DNA of 64,000 bases from positions 4,869,721 through 4,933,720 of the forward strand of contig JAFMSR010000016.1 in NCBI GenBank assembly GCA_022818135.1, given 5' to 3'. Under the pieces are notes generated by a model. That model made no database searches. It was not told the DNA's origin and saw only the letters and a program-made list of their open reading frames with translations. This stretch comes from Saxidomus purpurata (taxonomy: Eukaryota > Mollusca > Bivalvia > Venerida > Veneridae). Both the position numbers and the translations under genes were made by a program. This document shows positions 10,448 through 23,389 of the stretch, piece by piece; positions within the stretch are counted from its first letter, which is position 1, and every line of letters begins with the position of its first letter.

Positions 10448-11176
10448 CTAGCATATACATGTATAACTTAATATTTATATTTTAAGAAAGATATTCATCA
10501 TAGACTCTTACTTCTTTTTTTGTTTTTTTTTTGTTTGAGGCCCCAGTATTCGGTCACCCAGTTTATTTTTCAAAGAAAAATATATACATGTATACATACA
10601 TTCATAGCATATTCAAGTTATTTCAAAGTATAACATTTTAATCCAAAAAGAAAAAAAGTGTTCCCAAGCAACACAGTTTATGAACAATTCATCCATTCTC
10701 TTATCTGTTCTTAGCTACTAAGATCATGGGGTCTATTCATATCTCATATATCCTACGTATTATCAATTCTCTAGTAAAAGACAGTCAATAAAATAAAAAT
10801 GTCTTGCAAGATAAGGAAGAATGCAATACTAAATTACTAATGATGTAGGATATATTGTATTATTCAAGGGAAATAACTCATATATTTTTATTTTTCCTGA
10901 TATCATCAGTTATACTTCTTGTATTATTTTAATTACTGAATCTGCCATCGCACTTAGTCTTTTGAGAAACAGAGGAGAAAAACTTTATAGTGATAAAAAT
11001 ATGAAAATGATTTTCGAAATAAAAATATCGATCAATTTCCCGGTAAAGTTTCATTTCACTTCCACTAATTATAAAATATCCTCAATGTTTACTTACTATT
11101 ATTCATTAACGAATAGAAAAAGAAACTCGAACTTCTAGCCCGGAATACATAACCCTGTGCAATAAATGTTATTTAC

Positions 11177-11403
11177 CATCAACGGCATTACACGCGTTTC
11201 CATTACACGTGGCGCTACACTGATCCATGCACGTGTCACCATAGAAACCAGCATTACACCCAAATTCACAGCGTCCATCTGTTTGTCTACACACTGATAA
11301 AGAAGAACTTCCATTTGTTGCACAGTTCTCGCTGCATGGCTGACAATCCCCACCACTCCGATAGTAGTCTTTGATACAATCATTACAAACAATCGCTGTC
11401 ACA
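11177..11403 (-). CDS. C1 exon 3: EGF-like repeats (first exon retained)
   Basis: 227-nt exon: acceptor TTGTTACAG, one base completing a codon (phase 2 start), then VTAIVCNDCIKDYYRSGG..., two EGF-like units (CEFGCNAGFYGDTC, CMDQCSATCNGNAC) and donor GTAAAT in phase 1. Exons 1 and 2 of this gene (present in C3) are not found between 11404 and 13500, so C1 lacks a signal peptide and its first EGF exon. C1 is probably a 5'-truncated pseudogene despite intact remaining exons. Confidence 0.7.
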
Positions 11404-12379
11404 CTGTAACAAACATGGATGGACTATTATCAGGTGTGAATACGTTAGAAAATAGTCCAAGTAATATATAGAGTATTGTTTGCGATAATAACAACGTCAT
11501 CAATTACAAATTATTAGAAATACAGTACATTGTTTGCCTATAAAAATAATATATCATGCAGTAGCCATACTATAATTTTTGTTGATCTTTCATACCCGTT
11601 TCATCGACACCCTTCAAAATAGTTCAAACGAAAGCCGACGTAACCTCAGTGTGAATTTGCCGACGTACAAGTTGCCTAGTTGCTCATATCAATATAACCT
11701 AAACCGAACAAGAACAAAAATTCATATAAGAATACATAGTCCTTTCTGTCACGGTTTTGACGTTTCGATACCCGACATTATGACGGAAATACCCGAAATA
11801 ACGATGGCTTTACACGGAATTACAATGGCGATACACGAAACTACGGATGGCAAATTTCCGAAATAACGATGGCGAATTTACAAATGCGATGCCCGAAGTG
11901 ATGATGGAAAGAAATCGCGCATCGCCAGTGAGTTCGCGTTAACGCCCTCTGACTTACTGAAGATGAAGTGATGACGACATGTTTGCGAATCGAGCTGTAT
12001 TAGTTTTTGTAAAAGGAAAAACGGTAATTTAAAAGTAAGTAGTGCTGCAGTGTGTCAAATAATAATATAATGCACACTTGCATAAACTTTATTGAGTTAC
12101 CGATTGTGATACATATCGCTTTGCTAAGCAATTTGGGGGCCGATGCACATACATAATACATGTCAAAATGACGATGATATTATAACTATGAATATGATGA
12201 AAATGGTGGTGATAATGATGATGGCAACAACGATGATGGTTATTGAAATATAGATAACAGTGCTGGTGGTGGATCAGGGGTTGGGGGAGGGGCTTCAGCA
12301 GCAGGGGTGTACGATCGCACATTCTCAACGACATACAGCGGACTCGAGCTCCATATTAACGCACAGTTGAGCTAACACA
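11404..12379. other. C1 intron 2 remnant with degenerate repeats
   Basis: Colinear with 58031-59060 of unit 3. It holds a degenerate array of about 22-24 bp built on 'cgaaataacgatggcgatacc' (11745-11910) and a GAT/ATG-rich stretch (12160-12245). No exon is visible. Confidence 0.5.
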
Positions 12380-13500
12380 AACAAAACACATTAAGCGCTA
12401 TTTGTCCTTGGTTTTGTTCTGACGGCTTTTTCATTCTGTAATCTTCATTTGTGAAGACTAAACCAGTTGGTAAGAAGATATGAACAGAATGCAACAGTTA
12501 TAAATCGTATTTTGGATCGAATTGTCTCTGTTTCTGTGGTCGAATAATAATTCCCGGTACACATAGACAGCAGGTATTTTTTACTGTACTCAACAAAATG
12601 TTTTCACCTACTGTCTAAAATCAGACACTTAGCAGCTAGTTATGGCGCTTCGATAACACAAACGAGCAGGCAATAGCACCGATCAATAAGGGGATCAATT
12701 TATTGTGCGGACCGACAAAGTAATCATGCGTATCTAAAATGCCAAATGATACATTTATAGAACGAATATGGTTGAGACCAGGAAGAAGCGATGTTCAAAT
12801 GTTTTTCTGTAGTCATTGATAGCTAAGATATGAATGTATTTTAACAAAATAGCTCATTCGATGTGTTTCAAGATAAGAATGCCTACAGTCGAATATGGGG
12901 TAAATTGCCTTCTACTTAAAACAATCACCACCTATTAAATATAACAAATCGTTTAAATAGCGACATTAACGTTTCCTAACACTTGTTTTCTGCTAAAGTT
13001 GCTCAGGCGTATTTCTAATACATGTAGGAACGCAGACTAGCTTGCGCCAGGTCCGCAGAATAAACATATCAGCAATAAGGAAAGTTATAATTACGTCCCT
13101 TCCCCCGCATTGAATAAAATTTATGAATGGGTGGATATATTCATAAAAAGAGAATTTTTAAACATGCGCGTAAATATTCCTGGCTGTTCCAAATATTTCA
13201 TTCTTTAAAATGACGACCAGGTTTAGACATTTTGTTGTCACAGAAACTCCAAAACATATGTTTTCTTTCCACACAAGGTTTAAGAAATTGCCGGCGAGTT
13301 AAAAAATCAGAACTATTTCTATAGGGTGTGTATATAAAGTAAATCGTCCCTTATTTTTGCGAATCATTGTAAACTGAAATACATCCGCGGTTCTTATTCG
13401 GAAACAGTTTACTTTAGTTATGATTACAAAATTTAGCTGATACTGCATTGAGTTTATAACATTATATATTCAAAAAATACAACTCTCATGTCTGCAATGG
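12380..13500. other. Junction segment before unit 2
   Basis: Unit 3 homology ends at about 12380 (after 'gttgagctaacaca'). The rest is not duplicated elsewhere in the window and has no gene. A TATA-like 'gtatataaag' at 13327-13336, about 240 bp before the putative 5'-UTR exon of A2, could be promoter sequence for A2, but this is weak. Confidence 0.4.
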
Positions 13501-13687
13501 CCATATGGTTTAAAATGAAGAATCATAATTTAGGATTATATGCTGACTGACGTGCCAGAGCTACTTTCAGGTTTGGTACTTAAGGAGTAGACATCGGGAA
13601 ACGGTAAGTATATATATTGACACATCGTGATATTTACAAGTACGTCTGGATCTCTGCATAATCCTTTTGTAGTTTATCATTTTAAAC

Positions 13688-14902
13688 ATGGTTAAGAGCC
13701 TATATTTTTTCATTTTGTGTCATATTATAGATGGGATCACCACCTTGAATTATTCCTCTGCCGAGGAACATTGTAAACACCACGGGGGACTTATTTCGTA
13801 TAAAGATGTAGTAGAAAATATAAAAACTGGTGGCGATATCCTATCGCTGAATGAAAATGAATCAACCTGGATATCAGGATATATTAGATTTTCAGAGTTT
13901 GTAAGCTGGCACGGATGCTTTTCTGCAACTGATACAGGGTCAAACAAATATGAATGGAATTTAACAAAGAATAGCATTTATGAATGTCTACAACAGTGTA
14001 ATAAAACAAACATAACTGAATTTAAATACCTATCTCCAAATAAAACATACTGGATTGGTTTTTTTCGTAGTTATGAAATAATAAGTAAACAGTTGCCACA
14101 ATCCACATGTTTAGCGGTTACAAACGTCAAAAATTACTCAATTGCTCATCTCGATGATTGTTCAGCCCAAAAGATTCTGATATGTGTCGAAAATGTTCCC
14201 AGCACTACAACCTCAACTGATCTAACAAAGTCCGAAAATAATCAGCCTGACAAAGAAATTACATCCACAATGTCGGACAACGCAGAAAAATTAAGCGAAA
14301 CACAAATGACTGTAATCTTTGTCGCGGTAGGTATCGTATCTGCTGTCGCTATTTCTGCTCTTATCTTCTGGTTAGTAAGGCGAATGAAAATCAAATCGCG
14401 ACAACAACAAAGTTCTAACGAAAATACGAATAATATAGACGAGGTAGATTATGCTACTATTAATGAAAACGAAACAAAATCACCAGTAGCGTCTAAAATG
14501 CCGAAATCTTTTCATCAAAACAAAACTACAGAACAGTCCCAGCTAGTATCTGGACATGAAAATAATCTAGACGATTGTGAATATGACAGAGTCAATTTGA
14601 AAGTTCCCGGTAACTCTGAAAAACAATGCAGCGTTAATCTCACCGGACAGACAGCAGATATGCATGTTTACGGACATCATCCTGTTGGTGTGGATGATGT
14701 AACTGGTGACTATGATCATCTTGAAGCTCTGAACGCTCAGCAAAAAGCAAAGCCACAAGATGGTATGTACAGTACAGTAGCAGACGAGACTGATACATAC
14801 AATGTATTTAAAGCAGAAAATGTCGCTAATCTTGATAAATCCAGAGATAACAAACAGCAGGAAAAAGAAGCTAACAATTTGTACGACAAGTTAAAGGAGT
14901 AG
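13688..14902 (+). CDS. A2: receptor paralogue with a 465-bp in-frame ectodomain deletion
   Basis: 404 aa, very close to A1 in signal peptide, stalk, membrane helix and tail. Bases matching A1 529-993 are missing at 14024/14025, fusing ...NITEF to KYLSPNKTYW. The deletion is exactly 465 bp with a 2-bp (ta) microhomology. It removes the second half of the WSC-like block, the closing half of the first CTLD-like domain and the opening half of the second. The hybrid ectodomain may not fold normally. One cysteine of A1 (KNYC) is serine here. Tail motifs: VDYATI, CEYDRV, GDYDHL, GMYSTV, DTYNVF (L changed to F, weakening the ITAM-like pair) and NLYDKL. The reading frame is open, so it could be expressed. 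Confidence 0.75.
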   Translation: MVKSLYFFILCHIIDGITTLNYSSAEEHCKHHGGLISYKDVVENIKTGGDILSLNENESTWISGYIRFSEFVSWHGCFSATDTGSNKYEWNLTKNSIYECLQQCNKTNITEFKYLSPNKTYWIGFFRSYEIISKQLPQSTCLAVTNVKNYSIAHLDDCSAQKILICVENVPSTTTSTDLTKSENNQPDKEITSTMSDNAEKLSETQMTVIFVAVGIVSAVAISALIFWLVRRMKIKSRQQQSSNENTNNIDEVDYATINENETKSPVASKMPKSFHQNKTTEQSQLVSGHENNLDDCEYDRVNLKVPGNSEKQCSVNLTGQTADMHVYGHHPVGVDDVTGDYDHLEALNAQQKAKPQDGMYSTVADETDTYNVFKAENVANLDKSRDNKQQEKEANNLYDKLKE

Positions 14903-17158
14903 CAGAAAGACAGTAGCTATATTTTTATCAAGAACTTTTCTCACTTTAATAAGGACTATTAATCGGAAAATCTGTGCACGTTTTTTTTCGGTCATTTAGT
15001 TAGGCATATGAGGATTTCATTTGTTTTTTACATGATTTTTACCGACTATTTAAACATATGATGGTAGGGGATGAGAGAACGGCCGTGATATACAAAAATC
15101 CAATCCTCTTATAGAAACGGGTGTAAAATCGTATTTTATTCAGAAACTGAAAAGACGTATTAAAAGGGAGGGAGATGGTAACTCAGTTATCACTTTAAAG
15201 TCCCAGGATCTTTTTGAATGTTCTGATATCGTAAAATTAATTTACTGATACGATAATGATAGAACCATGTTCTATTCACTCTAAAACAATGTTGACATAA
15301 CTACCCCTTTCTTTCGTATACAAATTGGTTCGTCATGAGAAATAGTTGCCAGACAACCTTTCTCATATTTTGCAATACCATTGCGCTCAATTCTAACATG
15401 TACTTTTCGATTCAAAGAGCACATTTATGAATGTTTTGGAACAAATAAAGGTCATTTACGCTGGTAAGACGTCTTTCAGGGTAAAATAAGAGCTACTTGT
15501 AAGAGTAATCCTGGGACTTTAAAGAGAAACTGAGACAAGGAAAAAGCAATACAACAATGACAACACTGAAATTAGCAGCCACTAGTGTTAGTATGATTTT
15601 ATAGTGTAATATTAATTATAAATTATTGAAATAATGGCAAATATTCGGAAAAGGAAGGAAGACATGCAATTTGCTGGTAGTGAAACACTTGAGGGACCTT
15701 GAATGATTATATACAATCTGTTCCAAACGATTTTTTCAATATTAATTATTTATATAATTTTACTTTGAAATTTGAAAGTAGGTCTAAGCAATTAGACTTT
15801 GTTAAAGTACTTTGTTGTGCTTTCCCCCTCACCATTTTTCAAAGCCACTATTTAACTACAGTCACATTTTAATTGTAAATGTATGCAACTTCCGGACGTA
15901 CTAAACGAAACATCTTCATTTTAACCTGGCTTACTGAAGTATTCCAACGCCTATAGTCATCTGTTAGTAAGTAGGATGGTTGATAGTCCATGAGAAAGTT
16001 AAAAACATGTAAAGCACTCTAATATGAAAGCAACCCTCCTCGGCGAGTGTCCGTTGCTTCTTAAACGGTCATACAGATATATTCCATTTTTATTCTTACT
16101 TATTTTTAAGCGAAATTGCAAAAACGTAATGAAAACATATATAGGGTTTAATCATTTCTTATATTATTCGTTTTATTACATTTAACACGTGTTACTCCAG
16201 TCATTACATGTTAATATTTGCAATATATATTACAGTTGGTACATTTTATAATCTAACGTTTTTGTTGAAATACCTAGGTGAATACTAGGAATGCTGTATG
16301 CAATGTTCTGAACAAATTAGCCTGTATGTTATGTTTGTTTATATTGATTGATTGTCAAGGTACATACAATTATAAATAAACAGTTTTCATGCAATCTTTC
16401 TGTACAAATATTTCATTAACATTTTTCTTAGTTTACGAGCACCTGCTAAAATGTGCATACGATCTTTAACTATATTGCTGTTAAGATGAAAGAGACACAC
16501 CCTGGACTGGCATCAGTCGTTAGAGTCGCTTCTAGCAACTCTTCTTTATGCCGTCACTATTTTCATAGACATTTTTATGACATCTCCTTTTTTTAAAACA
16601 AAAAATAACTATACGCAATACTTCCATAAAAGGAATTATCAGCGATGTTCATCGTTTAAACTTATAAATGCTGTATTATCAAAAAGAAATGTGTTGCTGT
16701 GCCATTAATATAAACCTTTATTTATTGTTTTATGTTTCGAAAATATACATTTTCTATATACTAGAGTAAGCTATTTCATGTACATTTCTCCAATTGTAAT
16801 CATTTTTATAAAATAAATGCTAGTTTTAAGGTATGCCTTTGTAATTGATTGTATGTATTTTGTCAGTGATTTTGATAATTTTATTGATTTTATTGAACCG
16901 GGGCAATAGGTTTGTTTATTCCGGTAATGTGGACCCGATGACAACGTTTACATTGAAATATAGAAATGCAATTAAACGTTAAATCGAAAGTGGAGTATTT
17001 ATTTTTGACTTGGATTGTCAAAAATAAACTACTTTATTTAGCAGAAATAAAACAGTGATAACTGTGTTTATATTCATTTAGCTGTATTATTTTTCTTAAC
17101 ATTCGGATGGTCACTTAGAAAGGTAATATCACACCAGGTGCAAGATCCCAAAGGGTAT
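14903..17158. other. A2-to-B2 spacer, left part
   Basis: Colinear with 1872-4140 with small indels (for example a 15-bp addition at about 15210). No gene seen. Confidence 0.6.
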
Positions 17159-17787
17159 TACGGAAACGTATATTGACCCCCTTTATATATTTTCTACATT
17201 TGCCTAAGTTATCAAGATATGTGTGTATTATATATAAGTCATCAAATACTTCTGACTAAATAATTTGTTGAAGTATAACATAATGGAAACTACGGGATAT
17301 TTGTGCTGATTGTTAATTTTTTGTAGTTGAATGTTATAAAGATCATGTATTGCAGTTGGTGATATTTTTCGTCAGCAAATATAAATTTTGGGAATAAGTA
17401 TATGACAAATATTTGACACATTGTACTAAACTAATGAGTTGAATATTTCCTGCCAAAATAAAAGTGACAGAAAACACAAAGAAATATTTCTCCCTCACTT
17501 TTAACTTCCTCCACTTTTAAGTTTACATACATTACAGGACAAATAAATCATAACTTTTTACTATGTAGATCTACTACAATAAAATTGGTAAAAGGAGAAT
17601 GAATGACTGATAAAAACATATTTCTTAATTTAAACACAAATTAACTACAGTAAATTAGAACTTTGTATTTTCGTTCTAAGATAGATCGGTAAATGATTTG
17701 AAACTTATATATAGGCTCAAAAAAGAAAAAGAATGTTTTTACTAACTTATTTTATATATATAAAGGGGGTCAATATACGTTTCCGTA
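17159..17787. mobile_element. 629-bp TIR element (non-autonomous), unit-2 specific
   Basis: Terminal inverted repeats of about 32 bp begin TACGGAAACGTATATTGACC at both ends. A 6-bp target duplication GGGTAT is at 17153-17158 and 17788-17793, and unit 1 holds the single-copy empty site (aaagggtatgg at about 4134). The interior is AT-rich and non-coding. A 6-bp duplication with a TA-starting end recalls the IS3EU superfamily, but that assignment is from memory and tentative. Confidence 0.85.
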
Positions 17788-17793
17788 GGGTAT

Positions 17794-19484
17794 GGTATCA
17801 TGATATTAAGAGATTGATATTCTTTAGCACAGAAATTAAGTATCTGCTAACAGGAAAGTTATAAAATGACATACATGTACATTTGTAATGAGGAAGACTT
17901 CCGAAACATATTTAATACAATTTAATATAAATGTACTTAAATCTCTTACATTTATATCTATTATAACAAGAACGTTATATGATTAAATTTTTTAATTCGA
18001 TGTGACAACAAGGAAGATTTAAGGATTTCTTTAGCAGATAAACAATTGCCATCACTGACACTTCAATTTCATATATTTAAAGAGAGTTTTAGTTTTAAAT
18101 ATACGCTAGCTTATTGTTTAAAGTAACATGTAAGTTGATGTCAAGTATATAATTACCATATATTGTGCGTTGCATGAATTATTTTTACTGTTACAGCTTG
18201 CATGTTTTTTTTTAAATTGTTTTAGGTGTAATTCTATAATTTATTGCATATTTGTAATAGGAAAGCACGTTTATATATCATTGTTTATTATTTGTAAACC
18301 ATTTTGCGGTGTTTCATGATAACACTACATGTGTATTTAAACGCAATAAACCAAAGTCTGCTTTGAATATGCGTGTTAGTCGATATTCTAACCTCCACAA
18401 CGGGATTCATTGATGTTCCACTTATAGCTGAAACACAGATAACTTGTCCAGAAGATATTCTGCAACATTAACTGGTTTTATATTTGTATCGTAAAAAAAT
18501 CCGAGTATTGAATTTTACAATCGCCTCCAGTCAAGAGTCAATAATCCAATGAGAATGCACCGTTTGTTTCCTTTCATCCACACAGCCGGTTGGGTTGGGG
18601 ATGCACAGAGCGTCGGGTTCTTAAGCCATATGTTGCGGGTTCGAATCCTGTCATCGGAATTTGACTTGTACCCTCAATAGCCGCCTTTGTTCTGCACGAG
18701 TACAAACACCAGGAACAACTCATCGAAAGGATTTCATACAATAAACTCCAAATACAACGACTCCAGATATAAAAACTAAATTTTCTGGGTCCGACTTTTT
18801 CCCTTTCTTTATCTAATATGTAACTGCTATATATGTAGATATAACCAATTCCTGATACACAGAACAGATTTAAGTACCCATTACTGATGAACCCCAACTG
18901 CCATAATAATACATATTTTAGAATAAAGTGTATTACATGTAAAACAATCACTTCTTTCACATTTGTAAGCTGCTATATTTGAAGCATCCCATTGGTTTGA
19001 CTCAGTTAATATACTGTAGTACATCTGTCTACATAAAGTTTGGACCCCCATAAAATCATTTTTAAAAACACCCCGAACTCACCATCAAGCATATGTACGG
19101 GGGATTTTTAAATGTTTTTTATGGGGGTCCAAATTTCATGTGTGCTTCCTATCCCTGTCGCGTCTTTATTACAAATTTAAATTTCTAATCGTTGGGTAAC
19201 TGTTTTAATCACAATAAACGAACGAACTACAAACAGTTTTTGAAACATGTGTACCTTATATTATAGATTAACTTTAGCCTTAAAACATTATCAGATTAGA
19301 CCTGTTTTAAACGATATTCTATCATTAAGTTGAAACAAATGTCTATTTATCAAGCTTTGGTAAGCATTGTATTGTATGGTATTGCCGATTCGTATTGATA
19401 TATCGATAGCTTTATACTGATAACGTATTTAAACGAACAGCCATTACATGATACTTTAAACAAAAATAAGAATTTCAGCTCTAT
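17794..19484. other. A2-to-B2 spacer, right part
   Basis: Colinear with 4140-5830: SINE-like remnant (18585-18720), diverged MITE (18740-18875), and the B-upstream hairpin (19042-19133). No gene seen. Confidence 0.55.
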
Positions 19485-21031
19485 ATGCCTTCAAAGTTAG
19501 ATGTTATTAATCGGTTTGAAGTTGTGCCTTCAAAGTTAGGTAAAATGAATCGGTGTGAAGACCATAAGTTGGAATTAGAAAGTTACTGTCAAGTTCACGG
19601 TGTACTGTGTTGTAGAGAATGTGTATCCTCTATACATGAAACATGCGAACATATTATACTCTTGGGTGAAGCAGTCGCAGGAAGTAACGTCGAGGCTGAG
19701 GTTAAAGAATCGGTCAAGGTGCTAGAAAATTTGGTGACAAAGTTTGAAGCTACGAGAAATGGCGAAAGGGGGTCGCTTAGATCAGTCGACACTCAAGGAA
19801 AAGAATTGGAGAAAAGGGTGAAAAGGTTTCGTCAAAATGTTGACAAGATGCTTGATAAACTTGAGTTGTCGATGGTAATGAAGAAGGATGAATTAAGCGG
19901 TGGAGAAGTGAAAGTAATTAAACAAAGATTAGGAGTATGCGAAACAGCCATTGAAAATTTGAAAGACGGTTACAGAAAATGAAAACCATCCAAAGAGGTA
20001 AAAATGAGCAGAAGTCTTCCATAGCAGTAAACACAGTAAAAGTACTTAGAACCAGGTATGAAGAAATTCTTGACGAAATTATCGACGGTAAAGGTGAATT
20101 CACTTTGAAGTTTTTGCCAAATAATGATCTCGTGCAGGCGCTCGACAGTTTAGGTTCAATTAATGTTAAATCAACAATTCGCCCAGCTGAGATTTCGAAA
20201 GAAAACGGAGAATTACAACCCAAACTGGCAAAGGTTGCGGAAATCAACGTTCGTGCAGCCTCTGATGCTTCCGTATGCACGATATCTGGATGTATTTCTT
20301 TTTCTGAAGACAGACTTATTCTTGCAGATGAAACAAACAGTAGCATCAAAGTAGTTGGCCCTGAAAATACTGTTATTTCTTCTATCAAGCTGGCTTATTC
20401 TCCCTGGGACTTAGTTGCACTGTCCGAACCAGATGTTGCCGTCAGATGCAGCTTCTCCGAAACAGTTGAGGCGAACAATAAAATCTATATCCTCTCTGTT
20501 ACAGAAGAAATCCAAGAAAAACGATGTATTGCAATTGGAGGGCGACCAAGAGCTATTGCCTATAATAGCCCTCATTTGTATGTTGCCGTCTCGAAAGATG
20601 AGGAGATAGTCATTTTAGTCGTTCAGGAAACGGACGGAAAGGTTGTGAAAACAGTTAAACCTAAGAAGAATATTTTGAAGGAGCCCCAATACATCTGTCT
20701 TGATTCGAGCAAAGAGATAATTTTCGTGTCTGATTTTTACAAGGGTATTTCTGCCCTTTCTTACCAAGGTACTGCTGTTTCTGAGCGCGTTAACGGAAAA
20801 ACGACAGAATACGGCGGAATAACTGTCGATGACAACGGTGTGGTGTTCGTGTGTGCCGGTAAGCCGTATGGGATTTACAAGGTGTCTGCAGACGGAAGCG
20901 GACTAACGCCTTTCGTGACATGGGAGGCAGAAGATATCGATCCCCAGGCTTTAACCTTCCGAAACAGTAACAAAACATTCATTGTCACAACGTGTAACTC
21001 TGATAAGGCATTTGTGTATGCATATATTTGA
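19485..21031 (+). pseudogene. B2: B-box/propeller gene broken by a one-base deletion
   Basis: Nearly identical to B1. The first frame opens at ATG 19485 (in-frame extended start, MPSKLDVINR...) or ATG 19545 and carries the B-box and coiled coil. At 19968 the GGG of B1 (6318-6320) is GG, shifting the frame to a TGA at 19980-19982. The propeller half continues open in another frame (19979-21031, 350 aa). Either it is a recent pseudogene, or the missing G is a sequencing error in a short homopolymer. The B-box ligands are intact, so a truncated 145-165 aa B-box/coiled-coil protein is possible. Confidence 0.75.
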
Positions 21032-21892
21032 CATTTGTTTGTGGTTGCTGCGCTGGATGGTGCTTGGGACAATATTTACATAATTTACATGTATAAATCA
21101 ATACAGCGTTACCAAGAAAACGTGTCGTCCTAAAAGCATGTTTCCTCACAGGCTTCAAGTAAGGTGTGAAGGATTTTATTACGAATACATTATTTACGCA
21201 ATACATGCAGTTACGTCTTGATCTGAACCGCGTGCTCATTACAGAAACTGTTAGTCTGGCACACCCTGTGCCAGACAACTCTCGTGATTTACTTGTGGCA
21301 AGTTTCTGTCACGAGGCATTTGGTTCAGTCTCCTAGAGAATCTGTTTTGCGGGAACTAGGCGGAGTCTCGTTAACGCCAAAACAGTTACCCTCGTTGACG
21401 AATATTTCGATCTGAACCGCGTGCTCACAACAGAAACTATTTTTCTTATAATCCAAGAGTTAGCAAGGGAGGGATACCGATAAGACAGGAAGCATGTCTT
21501 GCGCATTATGCCATCTTGTATGGCAGGTTATCAAAAAACCTGTCTCTACGTAGCAATAAAACCTTTGTTCGAAAGTTGAAAACGGGATATGATAGAAAAT
21601 TAATAGTGAATAATGTGTTTGTGTTTTTACATTTCACACAAGAGATCTAGGTGTACTATTCAAGAAAGTCTAATACAATGTTCTCTTCTTTATTTCTTTT
21701 TGATTACGAAATATTACATGTACAGTTTAACATCAAAATACATCAATATAAAAAATCTTTTAGAATATGGCACAGATCATCACAAGAAAAAATATCGATG
21801 AAATCAGAAATATTGTAAAATTTACAACAAAACAATAAAAAAGGATCAAACAAATTTGCTATAAATATTGCAAATAAGCGAAAATTATATAC
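21032..21892. other. B2 downstream region
   Basis: Colinear with the region after B1, including the GTCTGGCACA inverted repeat (about 21253) and AATAAA (about 21559). No gene seen. Confidence 0.5.
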
Positions 21893-22424
21893 GTTGTAAA
21901 TACCATATGGGTGTTTTAATTTACAAAGTTTTTCATAATTTAGCCCCTGTGTATTTATCAAACCTACTCATTAACGATACATATGCAACTGCAAATTATA
22001 ATCTTCGTTCCAAAAACAAAAACGATATTCCTCATCCATTAATTAAATCGCGTTATACAAAATACAGTTTCCAATATTCTGCTATGGTTGTCTGGAATGA
22101 AATCCCGGGTCAAATCCGGTAAATTATACACGTTTCGCAAACACTACAGAAACTATCTTCTTGGAAAACAACCATGATTATAAAAAGAATGGTTATATGA
22201 AGTAATACAGGCAACTCGCTCACAGCGTTCGTCATCTTTAATTGTTCTTTTTAAATATATATACATTGTATATACCATTGTTTAAATGTGTTAAGAATGC
22301 TTGATTGTGTGTAAATGTTTTCTTTAATCATAATGTTGACGGCCGCAAGTGAGATAAATGATGTTGAAATTGTTTATTGTGTAACCGTCGTTAAATAAAG
22401 TATATTGAATTTAATTGAATTGAA
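21893..22424 (+). mobile_element. 5'-truncated LINE (non-LTR retrotransposon) fragment
   Basis: 532-bp insertion absent from units 1 and 3, flanked by TATAC (21888-21892 and 22425-22429). The 5' part encodes a typical reverse-transcriptase C-terminus (HMGVLIYKVFHNLAPVYLS..., NYNLRSKN, YSAMVVWNEIP) ending at about 22122. The 3' end finishes in 'ttgaatttaattgaattgaa', a short-repeat tail as in CR1/L2-like elements. Clade is not certain. Confidence 0.8.
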
Positions 22425-23389
22425 TATACACAAAAGTGAGGTATAACATACTATACAGAACTGGACTTTGATAGAAACATAAATAGAATATAGTATATTA
22501 TGTACATGATCAATAAACATCGTCCCTTCAGTGCAACAAGGTTGTAACTGACATTTTATACAAAAGTGACTTTTTTGTTTAAAATGATTTAAAATGTATA
22601 TATACACAGGATATTAAAATTTGAAAATTGAATTCTAATGTTAACCCTTTAAAAATAATATTTGTCCAATGGTTGTATCTTAAATTGATACAACTTGTTT
22701 TGTGCAACATGGTTGTAACTCAAGATACAACCTTGTTGCACAAAAGTAACTGCATCTTGTGGCAGACTTCTTTTGTGCAACATGGTTGTATGTGATAAAC
22801 TGTTTGAATTTCTTAACATAATGTAAAAAGAATTTATCAAAAATAGCATAGTCATGTTACATAAATATGGTTCTAGTAAAGACTTATAAGTGAAACAACA
22901 TAAAATTATACTCAATGATAAGCAGAGTGCAAAAAGTAACGAAAAAGTATTATCTGCTTCAGTGTTTGATTTGCTCATGATTCCAAATGCTTTTGCTTCA
23001 TCAATCTATTACAAATGTAGTCCTGAGTTAACCATATATGCCATGGGAACAGGGGATGGTTACTGTTATATATGGCATGAGTGTATTGTTGGTAGAGGGG
23101 GGCCTGTTTCATCAAAACATTAAGCCAGAAAGGTACAAATGTTTTATCTTTCAGAGTAATATCAGTCTGTACTGCGCAAAGCAAAAGGAGAATGCATGTG
23201 ACCATGCTGTCTTATGCCCTTCAGAAATTCAATATAAATTCAATCACACATAAATACCTTTAAAAGGGGCATACCCAGAGACATGGTTATTTTCTCTCAT
23301 TAAATGAACGTGCGGGGCCAGTATCCCTCTACTGCACTGAGTGGACTGTTCTTAGTAAGTCTTGTAAAAAGATTTTCAAAAATATGACC

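Larger units (their letters stand above)
1..13500 (+). repeat. Segmental duplication unit 1 (A1-B1-C1)
   Basis: The sequence at position 1 (ccatatggtttaaaatg...) recurs at 13501, and the order A gene, spacer, B gene, foldback element, C exons repeats there. Similarity runs through coding and non-coding DNA alike, so this is a DNA-level tandem duplication and not retroposition. The left edge lies at or beyond the window start. The right part (about 12380-13500) has no counterpart in unit 3 and joins directly onto unit 2. Confidence 0.85.
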
